From SIG673 sp964570105 (GTDB lineage Bacteria > Bacillota > Clostridia > Oscillospirales > CAG-272): a DNA stretch of 10,471 nt. This document shows positions 1 through 6,580 of the stretch, piece by piece (the stretch's first letter is position 1; each line of letters opens with the position of its first letter). Location of the stretch: positions 1 to 10,471 of the forward strand of contig CAZMWM010000069.1 of NCBI GenBank assembly GCA_964570105.1, written 5' to 3'. The notes under the pieces were generated by a model. The model saw only the letters and a program-made list of their open reading frames with translations, had not been told where the DNA came from and made no database searches. The position numbers and the translations under genes are program-made.

Positions 1-216
1 GATAGCGGTGGATGAGGTGTTCCCTTACACTTGTTACTCTCGTACGCGTTTACACGATTTTATTCCAAAACTTCGGCACACTGTTGGCTCCCTTGTGTAA
101 AGGGAGCTGTCGCCAACGGCGACAGCCAAAGGAAACAATTCAAACCCCGCGCCGCTTTATCAACAGATCCAACTACACGCCGATCCGTAAGCCTTCGCTC
201 AAAAAAGCTTCACACG
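1..216. other. non-coding stretch downstream of the ATPase gene
   Basis: No open frame here has family-like sequence, and the overlapping frames on the plus strand run on as antisense shadows of the ATPase gene. Apart from the double-hairpin repeat at 84-129, nothing stands out. No T-rich intrinsic terminator for the minus-strand operon is visible between its stop codon and the window edge. Confidence 0.5.
84..129. repeat. double-hairpin intergenic repeat unit
   Basis: Two nested stem-loops lie side by side. The first pairs GCTCCCTT (87-94) with AAGGGAGC (100-107) around a 5-nt loop. The second pairs GCTGTCGCC (106-114) with GGCGACAGC (118-126) around AAC. An outer inverted repeat, TTGGCT (84-89) with AGCCAA (124-129), closes the whole unit. 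It resembles, from memory, the 'TTGGCTCCCTT...GGGAGCTGTC' intergenic repeats common in Clostridia genomes. Neither strand has a U-run after it, so it is not a standard intrinsic terminator. It lies just downstream of the minus-strand ATPase gene and could still stabilise or weakly end that transcript. The family assignment is recall, not a search result. Confidence 0.6.
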
Positions 217-2418
217 TCACCTATCCGCATCAAGGTCGATAACGTTGACGGCAGTGCCGTAAATATCCTTTTCCCTGCTGTTAGCGGAAAAAAGCAATAT
301 CTGCGAGCCGTTATCGGCTATCGAGCTAAGTCTTTCAAGCATCCGTCCGAGCCGTCCGTCGTCGAGACAAACGAAGCATTCGTCAAGTATCAAGGGAAGC
401 CTTTCCGTCTCCGACACACGCGTATATATCGCAAGCCTGAGACAGAGCCAAGCAAGAGCCGAAGCACCGGCGCTCAGATATTCGGACGGAAGATAAGCAC
501 CGTCAAGCAGACAACTCAGTCTCAACGAAGCCTCGCCGTCCACACCCAAGCCCTCATAACGCCCTTCGGTAACGAGCGAGAACACCTGTCCGGCTGTATC
601 GGAAAGATACGGCGCTATCCTCTTTCTAAGCTCCGAATCTGCGTTTTTCAGAGAGTCGTAGGCAAGCTTTGCGGCGTTGTACACATCACAGAGCCGTTGC
701 TTTTCGGCTTTCAGAGCGTCGAGCCTTTGCGTCACGGCGGAGATCTCCGGAAGCTCTGAAAAACGCTCGGCGTGCTGTATGCGCTTATCCGAGAGCCGCG
801 TCTCTGTCTCCTGCCGCTCGGTCTCAAGGCGCCGTTTTTTGATCTCAAGCTCCGAAAGCGGCGTTTCCGTATCACGCACCTCGGGCGTCTCACCGGACGC
901 CATCCGCTCCTCTGCCATTTTTATCTCCTCCGGGGAGTACGCATCCAACTTCGCGCGATTTATCTGGAGCCTCTGTTTTATAACGTTCTTCATAGACTCA
1001 AGCGTTACATTGGACGAAAGATACCGCTCGGCATCCGCAAAAGCGCTCGATACGCTGTTCTTTCCCCAACGCTCAAGCAGCTCCGCGCGTACCGATATCG
1101 CCTCAGCCCTCTTTTCCTCGGCAACCTCAAGCGCTCGTGATGCTTCGTCTGCCCTGCGCGCGTTGGTCTCGTATTGCTCACAGAGCCGAGACAGCTCCGC
1201 TTTGCTTCTGACCGAAAGCGAGGTCAAAAGCGCCGACATCTTCATCCTCGCGTTCATCGAGCAACCGAGGGCTATGACAAAAGCGACGAGAGACGCGGCA
1301 AATACCAAATAAAGCGGTAATTTCCCGAGATTCAGCGCCGTTGCCAGCATCCCGATGCACGCGACGAGGGCAACGGCACAAGCAACGAGAGAACGCTTGA
1401 ACGCCCCTCCGAGCCGCCGCACGCGCGACTGCACCGCTTCGATACCGCCCTGATCGCGAATGAACGCAACGCCCGAAGTCTCGGGGCTATACATACGTGC
1501 GCGACAGCTCTCAACTTCCCTTTCCGCGACCAGCACGGCGTTTTCGGCTTCGCGCAATGAGTTCAAGTATTCTTCGTTTGGCAAAAAATCGCTATTTTTA
1601 AATTCCAACTCAAGCTCAAAGCTCCTCTGCTCGTTCTCACCGCACTGTTGTTCAAGCCGCTTTTTTTCCGTCAGAAGCTCCCTTACGACAAGCTCCCGTC
1701 TCCCGGAAACATCGGTCTCAAGCCCCGAAAGCTTCGACATTATGCCATCGAGCAGGGCTTCATCAGCCGCTATCTCTGCACTCGAGCTTCTCGCAAGCTC
1801 CCGCCTTTCCGCACAGCTCTCGAGCAAACGCTCCTGCTCATCTATCTCATTTTCAAGCTCAAATATCCGTCCGCCCTTTCCGTTTTTGTGAAGAAGCTCC
1901 ACCCGTCTTTCGTCAAGCTTCTTAAGGGCGCGTTGAAGCTCTCCGACCTCGGTCGCGGTCAGCATCAGGTTGCGCAGAGCCTCGGACGAGCCGTCGGCAA
2001 GCGCGATACCGTCGCGCTGAGAAACGAACGCGGAGCGAACGAAAAGTGTCAGGGGCACACCGAAGAAATGATCTCCGGGCGTAGGCGACGACTGCCAACC
2101 GTCGTAGGGTGCACCCGTGTCGGTAAACACCTCCACCGATGACTTGCCCTCCTGCTTTTCTCTGCGCGTTATGCGATAGTGCTCTCCGCCGTCGGTCTCA
2201 AAAACGGCACTGCCACTGCTCACTCCCGTTTTGATATCCGAAAGCAACTTTTTCTCCTTGCGGTCGGAAAATCCGTAGAAAAGATAGCACAAAAACGAGG
2301 CAACGGTGCTTTTTCCGCTCTCGTTGCTTCCGGTAATAAGGTTTATCCCGTCGGCAAATCCGAAACGCCTGTTCGATATTCCGCCGAAGCTCTCAATATA
2401 CAGCTCGCTTATCCTCAA
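217..2418 (-). CDS. SbcC/YhaN-like SMC-type ATPase with two hydrophobic segments in the coiled coil
   Basis: This 733-residue protein has the split-ATPase layout of the Rad50/SbcC/YhaN class. Walker A is GSNESGKST (30-38) and a Q-loop lies at FVSQRD (131-136). Long Glu/Arg/Lys-rich coiled coils (about 160-310 and 400-600) are followed by a signature-like LSAGA (648-652) and Walker B LPLILDE (674-680). Instead of an obvious zinc hook (CxxC), the middle carries two hydrophobic stretches (about 343-363 and 367-386), suggesting membrane attachment at the hinge as in YhaN-like proteins. The family's switch histidine appears to be Asn713 in LLFSANSRE. The start is TTG, chosen because AAAGGAGG lies 10 nt upstream and the N-terminus matches the family. 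The partner phosphoesterase gene ends 74 nt upstream. Expected role: ATP-driven control of DNA end processing. The YhaN rather than SbcC assignment rests on the hydrophobic hinge and modest length. Confidence 0.85.
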   Translation of the reverse strand: MRISELYIESFGGISNRRFGFADGINLITGSNESGKSTVASFLCYLFYGFSDRKEKKLLSDIKTGVSSGSAVFETDGGEHYRITRREKQEGKSSVEVFTDTGAPYDGWQSSPTPGDHFFGVPLTLFVRSAFVSQRDGIALADGSSEALRNLMLTATEVGELQRALKKLDERRVELLHKNGKGGRIFELENEIDEQERLLESCAERRELARSSSAEIAADEALLDGIMSKLSGLETDVSGRRELVVRELLTEKKRLEQQCGENEQRSFELELEFKNSDFLPNEEYLNSLREAENAVLVAEREVESCRARMYSPETSGVAFIRDQGGIEAVQSRVRRLGGAFKRSLVACAVALVACIGMLATALNLGKLPLYLVFAASLVAFVIALGCSMNARMKMSALLTSLSVRSKAELSRLCEQYETNARRADEASRALEVAEEKRAEAISVRAELLERWGKNSVSSAFADAERYLSSNVTLESMKNVIKQRLQINRAKLDAYSPEEIKMAEERMASGETPEVRDTETPLSELEIKKRRLETERQETETRLSDKRIQHAERFSELPEISAVTQRLDALKAEKQRLCDVYNAAKLAYDSLKNADSELRKRIAPYLSDTAGQVFSLVTEGRYEGLGVDGEASLRLSCLLDGAYLPSEYLSAGASALAWLCLRLAIYTRVSETERLPLILDECFVCLDDGRLGRMLERLSSIADNGSQILLFSANSREKDIYGTAVNVIDLDADR

Positions 2419-2428
2419 GACCGCCGTT

Positions 2429-2436
2429 CCTCCTTT
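2429..2436 (-). promoter_or_regulatory. strong ribosome binding site deciding a TTG start
   Basis: On the minus strand AAAGGAGG matches the anti-Shine-Dalgarno sequence well. It sits 10 nt before TTG (2418-2416), which begins MRISELYIESFGG, the usual N-terminus of this ATPase family. No ATG lies at a sensible distance. Confidence 0.75.
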
Positions 2437-2492
2437 GATATACTTGTCGCAAGATTCCCCGAAGCATCCGCGTTTTTCGGCGAATTACCGCG

Positions 2493-3713
2493 TCATTCAA
2501 CGTTTCCGTCGGCATCCTCATTCTGCATAAGCTCCCAAGGATCCCCGCCGTCAAGCGCGAGCAGACCGATGTTCAGCGCGTCGAGCGCCACCTTAGCGGT
2601 CTCCGGGTCGTTACTCTCTATATCATCCTTGAGCAGACGGTAAAACGCCCCCCTGAGCGTATATTCATTCTCAAGCTGAGAATATCTCACGGCAGGAAGC
2701 GAATTATCGATGACATCCGCTTCCTCGACTCCTATCATCCGCTCGCATAAGGTCCTGGCTAGTCTTGTAGCGGATATGTCCAGCTCCTCAGCCCGTCTGC
2801 CCTTGAGCGTAACGCGGAGACGGCGGCTTATACCGTTGCTCTCCGATAGCAATGCGCGTACCCTGTCGATAAGCTCCGGCACCGTCGATATCTGAGTTAT
2901 ATCCGTCTGCACGGCGTCGTATCTCCACGGGCAGAATGTTATCCTTTTTGCGCTTATCTGCTTTTCCCCCCCGTCCGTCACCGCCGTGATCAGCACTCCG
3001 CCTTTTTCTCCGACCTCACTCATATCGCGCCCGGCGATACAGCCGCTGTAAGCATATAAGGTCGAATTACGCGGTAATTTCCCGAACAGCTGTTCCTCCG
3101 AAGGCTCCGCACGCTCTATCACGTCCGCATTGTGTATATGTCCGAACGCGGCGTAATCCAGACCGCTCGACGCGATGGATGAAACAGAGACGGGAGCGTA
3201 GACCGAGCCTGTGACGCCCACGTCCGCATGAGCGCAAAGCACATTGAGACTCTCGGGATCGTATACCCTAAAGCCCTCCAGCGGACGCGCCGTGTACCGC
3301 TGTGACGTAAAGGCATAGCCGTACACCGTCATCCCAAGCTCCGGAAAAGAGATAAATGACATCCGCTCATCCTTAAAGACGTGGCAATTCTGCGGAAATT
3401 CCGCTGTTTTGTACGGAGAATGAGCACTGTACGGATCGTGATTTCCGGGAGAGATCACAAACCTGCATTCCGGGAACTCTTGCATCTCCTTACGCAGGAG
3501 CGCGAGCGTCTGCTCCGAGCAATATTCTCGGTCGAACAGATCGCCGCAAAGAAGTATCACGTCAACGTTATTGTTCTTGGCGTATCTCACAGCACCGGAA
3601 AACACGCGGCGAAGCTCGGCGTTTCTTTTAGCCGCTTCCTCGCCCGTCAAAGCGGAAAACGGGCTGTCAAGATGAAGATCGCCAAGCTGTAAGAGCTTTA
3701 CCTGTCTGCTCAT
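2493..3713 (-). CDS. SbcD/YhaO-like metallophosphoesterase (DNA nuclease subunit)
   Basis: This 406-residue calcineurin-like phosphoesterase has every metal-binding motif in order: GDLHLD (11-16), GDLFD (57-61), GNHD (90-93), a His in CAHAD (160-164) and GHIH (191-194). Members of this family use a dinuclear Mn centre to cut DNA and pair with an SbcC/YhaN-type ATPase, which is the next gene downstream (74-nt gap, same strand). The roughly 200 residues after GHIH should hold the capping and ATPase-docking regions. The N-terminus MSRQVKLLQLGDLHLDSPF resembles YhaO and SbcD alike; YhaO is favoured because of the partner. The ATG start has AAGAAAGG 13 nt upstream, a long spacing, but no better start is present. 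The protein is probably cytoplasmic, possibly held at the membrane by its partner. Confidence 0.88.
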   Translation of the reverse strand: MSRQVKLLQLGDLHLDSPFSALTGEEAAKRNAELRRVFSGAVRYAKNNNVDVILLCGDLFDREYCSEQTLALLRKEMQEFPECRFVISPGNHDPYSAHSPYKTAEFPQNCHVFKDERMSFISFPELGMTVYGYAFTSQRYTARPLEGFRVYDPESLNVLCAHADVGVTGSVYAPVSVSSIASSGLDYAAFGHIHNADVIERAEPSEEQLFGKLPRNSTLYAYSGCIAGRDMSEVGEKGGVLITAVTDGGEKQISAKRITFCPWRYDAVQTDITQISTVPELIDRVRALLSESNGISRRLRVTLKGRRAEELDISATRLARTLCERMIGVEEADVIDNSLPAVRYSQLENEYTLRGAFYRLLKDDIESNDPETAKVALDALNIGLLALDGGDPWELMQNEDADGNVE

Positions 3714-3813
3714 TTCGGTCGTTCAACCTTTCTTACGTAGCTTTGACCGTCACGTGACTCGAGCCTTGCCCCATTTTCGGAGCGCACGGTCGTATCCGCA
3801 ACGTACCTCTTAT

Positions 3814-3842
3814 AATTTACCACAAGCCAGCCTTTTTTTCAA
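3814..3842 (-). promoter_or_regulatory. candidate promoter of the nuclease operon
   Basis: On the minus strand, TTGAAA (3842-3837) is followed 17 nt later by TAAATT (3819-3814), running into TATAAG. The -35 matches consensus at 5 of 6 positions and the -10 is weaker. It would give a leader of about 95 nt. An alternative -10 a few bases downstream cannot be excluded. Confidence 0.4.
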
Positions 3843-3912
3843 GCCCTTTTTTAAAACATTATGAAAATTATAAAAAAACTCACCGTATCCGCAAAAAATC
3901 ACGCCGTAAAGA

Positions 3913-3941
3913 TTGACAATCGGCATCCGTTATGCTAAAAT
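3913..3941 (+). promoter_or_regulatory. sigma-A promoter of the membrane redox operon
   Basis: A perfect -35 TTGACA (3913-3918) is followed by a 17-nt spacer and TAAAAT (3936-3941), preceded by TG at 3933-3934 as an extended -10. Transcription would begin near 3948, giving a leader of about 75 nt before the first gene. It is the only strong promoter seen ahead of the four plus-strand genes. Confidence 0.75.
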
Positions 3942-4022
3942 ATAATATAAAGTTATAAAGCAAGCGCACCGAATATCACGTCGGGCGCAAAAAAGCCGCC
4001 ATACGAAAGGAACGACGTCACG

Positions 4023-4430
4023 ATGGCAAACAAGGTCCTGACCAAAAAACAAAAGAAAAAGCTCAAAAAACAGCTCGGCGGTCTGCACGGGGGCTATATA
4101 GCCGTCACGGTGCTGTTCCTGCTCGCAGGCATCGTCATAGGAGCTTTTTTCGCTATGAAAGCAACGGAGTCCGACCTCTTCACGCTAAACGGAGCCGCAA
4201 TGCTCGTCTACACCGCGGGCGAAGAGATCAGATACACAGACGAGGGCGTGCGCTGTATATCGATGGGCAAGGACGTATCGGACAACTTTGAGGTCACCAC
4301 GAATATGAGCCGCTCGCAAGACGGGGCGTACACCGCCTCCGCCCCCGGAGAGTATTATCTGAAATACACTATGACCGAAGGAAGATATAAGGGACTTAGC
4401 CGCGTGCGCATCATAACGGTAACGGTATGA
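4023..4430 (+). CDS. small membrane-anchored protein with Ig-like (DUF5011-like) outer domain
   Basis: The 135-residue product starts with a very basic tail (KKQKKKLKKQ, 9-18), then one hydrophobic helix (about 25-45, GGYIAVTVLFLLAGIVIGAFF). That gives an N-in topology with about 90 residues outside. The C-terminal half, from GKDVSDNFEV to RVRIITVTV, alternates polar and hydrophobic residues and has a 'PGEYYLKYTMTEG' turn. It resembles the bacterial Ig-like/DUF5011 pattern in which a 'PGTYTVTYT' strand precedes a closing 'TVTV' strand. Function is unknown; the resemblance is by eye. The ATG start has AAAGGA 11 nt upstream. It is the first gene of the operon, 65 nt before the hydrolase gene, so it may be an accessory or anchoring partner for the exported proteins that follow. 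Confidence 0.7.
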   Translation: MANKVLTKKQKKKLKKQLGGLHGGYIAVTVLFLLAGIVIGAFFAMKATESDLFTLNGAAMLVYTAGEEIRYTDEGVRCISMGKDVSDNFEVTTNMSRSQDGAYTASAPGEYYLKYTMTEGRYKGLSRVRIITVTV

Positions 4431-4495
4431 CCGCCGTCCGAACGCGATATCGCACCACAGCATCCGCATCACGCGGCAAATAAGGGAGAAAGTTG

Positions 4496-5590
4496 ATGTC
4501 AGCAAAGAAAAATACAAAACGCTTTAATATGTTTTTGGCGCTCCTGCTCGCCATATTCTGCACGGTACTCGGTTGCGGCATCGGATATTACGGATATCTG
4601 AGCTATACCGTACCCACGGGAACGCAGGTATACACCACATCCGAACTGCAAGTGCACTTTCTCGAGCTTGGAAACAAATACACGGGAGACTGCACATACA
4701 TAAAGGTCGGAGACACGGACGTGCTGATAGACGCAGGCTCCAAGGTGAGCAGTATCCCCACTATCACACAGTACCTCGACACATACGTTACCGACGGAAA
4801 GCTGGAATACGTCATCGTGACACATTCGCACGAGGACCATTACGCGGGATTTGCCACGAACGAGACCACTGACAGCATCTTTGACATATACGAATGCGAG
4901 GTGATAATCGATTTTGCGCAAGCCACCAACACCTCCACCAAGATGTATTCGAATTATCAGCGCGAGCTTTCCGAGGCGATAGAGCGCGGCGCCACGCATT
5001 ACACCGCCGCGGACTGCATAACCGGTAACAACAGAGAGTTTAAGCTCTCAAACGACGTTACCCTCACCATACTCGACCAGAAATACTATTACGAGCCGGC
5101 ATCGAACGAAAACAACCATTCCGTGTGTTGCCTGATAAGCACCGGAGAGGATAATTTCCTGTTCACTGGAGACCTTGAAAAGGAAGGCGAGCAGTCGCTC
5201 GTCGAGCTTAACGAGCTTCCCGAGGTAACGGTATACAAGGCAGGACATCACGGCTCCAGGACCTCATCGCACGAGCCGCTCCTCTCGACCGTCCGTCCAA
5301 AGATCGTCTGCGTGTGCTGTTGCGCGGGAAGCACGGAATATAACGCCGCTCCGCAAAACAGATTTCCGACTCAGGATTTCGTAGACAGAGTATCCAAGTA
5401 CACCGACGCCGTTTACGTCACCACGCTGTGCAACAGCTACGAGGATAACGATTTCACATCGATGAACGGAAACATAGTCATCAGCTTTGCCGGTGGGACC
5501 TTGACCGTTTCCTGCTCCGCAAGCGACAAGAAGCTGAAGGACTCGGATTGGTTTAAAAATAACCGCGACTGCCCGGAGAGCTGGAGCTGA
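4496..5590 (+). CDS. membrane-anchored ComEC-type metallo-beta-lactamase-fold hydrolase
   Basis: The 364-residue product has an N-terminal hydrophobic segment (about 10-35) followed by an extracytoplasmic MBL domain of the ComEC/Rec2 C-terminal type. Visible metal ligands are HSHEDH (110-115), the Asp of FTGDLE (223-228) and the His pair in AGHHGSRTSS (250-259). ComEC-type domains act on DNA or other phosphodiesters; the substrate here cannot be read from sequence. The exported part has twelve cysteines, including a CVCCC run (272-276), unusual for an outward-facing hydrolase and suggestive of disulfides or thiol metal binding. TVLGC (24-28 counting the preceding TTG codon) loosely fits a lipobox, so a lipoprotein is an alternative to an uncleaved anchor. 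ATG at 4496 is preferred over the adjacent TTG at 4493 because GGGAG then lies 7 nt away. Confidence 0.85.
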   Translation: MSAKKNTKRFNMFLALLLAIFCTVLGCGIGYYGYLSYTVPTGTQVYTTSELQVHFLELGNKYTGDCTYIKVGDTDVLIDAGSKVSSIPTITQYLDTYVTDGKLEYVIVTHSHEDHYAGFATNETTDSIFDIYECEVIIDFAQATNTSTKMYSNYQRELSEAIERGATHYTAADCITGNNREFKLSNDVTLTILDQKYYYEPASNENNHSVCCLISTGEDNFLFTGDLEKEGEQSLVELNELPEVTVYKAGHHGSRTSSHEPLLSTVRPKIVCVCCCAGSTEYNAAPQNRFPTQDFVDRVSKYTDAVYVTTLCNSYEDNDFTSMNGNIVISFAGGTLTVSCSASDKKLKDSDWFKNNRDCPESWS

Positions 5591-5662
5591 CGCCCACGGC
5601 GCACGCTATCACGTTACAACTATAAGGATACAAAACAGTAAAACAAACGAAAGGACGTTTTT

Positions 5663-6580
5663 ATGTCTGCCAAGCTGAAAGCTTTTATTTCCGGCAGAGG
5701 CTACGGTATATTCTTCACCGCCCTCACGGTATTGCTCGGCATAATATTCCTGCTCCAGACCTTCTCGATATATATCGACGGAACGGAAGCCAAGCAAGAG
5801 GCACGCGAGAATGCAATAGCCGACGCCGTCAAGGCAGGTCTGAGCGAAGAGGAAACGCTCGTGGCTGCCACATCGGCGGCGGAAAAGATAGACATATACT
5901 CGCGCAGTACCGTGTCAAAAAAGCTACTGCGTCTGCTCCCGTACGTCTGCGTATGGGCGGCGGCGCTGGCAGTCGACGTGGTGCTGACTGCGCTTCTGCA
6001 TAGCGACGCTCGCGAAAAAAAGTGTCCCACCCGACACGGAATGGAAGCGCAACGCCTCGTATCGGAGCGTAAAAAGCTCCCGATCGGTGCAAGGTCGGGC
6101 TGTGAAACCGAATTTGAGAGCGCGTACACAGCTTGTATCAACATCCGTAAACGCTCGGCAAGGCTTATGTATACGGCGCTTGCGCTCGGCGCGGTCTGCT
6201 TTGCCTTCCCGTTCCTCTATTTCCTTGACGCCTCGCATTTCCCCAATGAAGCGCTCAACGCCGAGGTGATACGCGCAGTCCTGTTCTCTCTTCCATTTCT
6301 TGCAGTCCTGCTCACGGTGAGCATAGCGTATGTGCTTCTCAGAGACAGACTGATAAGGGACGAGCTTCGCGCGATCAAAGCCGCGGTAAAAAGCGGAGAA
6401 TTTACCCCACCGAAGAAGGAAAAGGTGAACGACTCGGCTCGCATCCGCTTGCTCACGGTGCGCATAGCGGTGTTCTCGCTCGGTGTCGGTCTCGTCATCC
6501 TCGGCGTTTTCAACGGAAGCGCACGGGAGGTGTTCGTAAAAGCAACGAAGATATGTACGGAGTGTATCGGTCTTGGATAA
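5663..6580 (+). CDS. five-TM membrane protein with CD1871A-like CXXC C-terminal tail
   Basis: The 305-residue product has about five hydrophobic segments (15-37, 88-110, 165-187, 205-228, 264-284), with charged loops between. I do not recognise the bulk of it. Its last helix and tail, ending in VFVKATKICTECIGLG with Cys298 and Cys301, closely match the short CXXC proteins named CD1871A family. As I recall them, they are about 40-50 residues long, end in C-x-x-C-I-G-(I/L)-G, and are often encoded beside [4Fe-4S] membrane proteins. Here that small protein seems to be the C-terminus of a larger one. AAAGGA lies 7 nt before the ATG. The gene overlaps the next by 8 nt, and the next gene's ribosome site lies within the CTEC codons, implying tight coupling. 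The tail presumably exchanges electrons or thiols with the neighbouring iron-sulfur/thioredoxin protein; that is inference. Confidence 0.75.
   Translation: MSAKLKAFISGRGYGIFFTALTVLLGIIFLLQTFSIYIDGTEAKQEARENAIADAVKAGLSEEETLVAATSAAEKIDIYSRSTVSKKLLRLLPYVCVWAAALAVDVVLTALLHSDAREKKCPTRHGMEAQRLVSERKKLPIGARSGCETEFESAYTACINIRKRSARLMYTALALGAVCFAFPFLYFLDASHFPNEALNAEVIRAVLFSLPFLAVLLTVSIAYVLLRDRLIRDELRAIKAAVKSGEFTPPKKEKVNDSARIRLLTVRIAVFSLGVGLVILGVFNGSAREVFVKATKICTECIGLG
6559..6562 (+). promoter_or_regulatory. ribosome binding site inside the CXXC codons, for a TTG start
   Basis: GGAG lies 10 nt before TTG (6573-6575). It is formed by the Thr299-Glu300 codons (acg gag) of the preceding gene's Cys-Thr-Glu-Cys motif. 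The two reading frames overlap by 8 nt, so translation of the second gene is probably coupled to termination of the first. Confidence 0.55.

Larger units (their letters stand above)
3714..4022. other. divergent intergenic promoter region
   Basis: This 309-bp AT-rich gap separates the minus-strand nuclease operon from the plus-strand membrane redox operon. It holds one promoter candidate in each direction and a 10-bp palindrome, GTCACGTGAC (3749-3758), inside the predicted leader of the minus-strand operon. No small gene with a plausible ribosome site was seen. Confidence 0.6.

Noticed and set aside
31..759. Plus-strand open frame of 242 codons across the end of the ATPase gene
   Set aside because: It is antisense to the ATPase, has no recognisable motif, and no ribosome site was seen before its start.
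3749..3758. GTCACGTGAC palindrome as a possible operator
   Set aside because: It lies in the leader rather than at the promoter, occurs once, and matches no operator I can name with confidence; a chance 10-bp palindrome is plausible.
4499..4999. Minus-strand frame of 166 codons opposite the MBL hydrolase
   Set aside because: The opposite strand contains the HxHxDH metal motif in frame. This frame has no recognisable domain.
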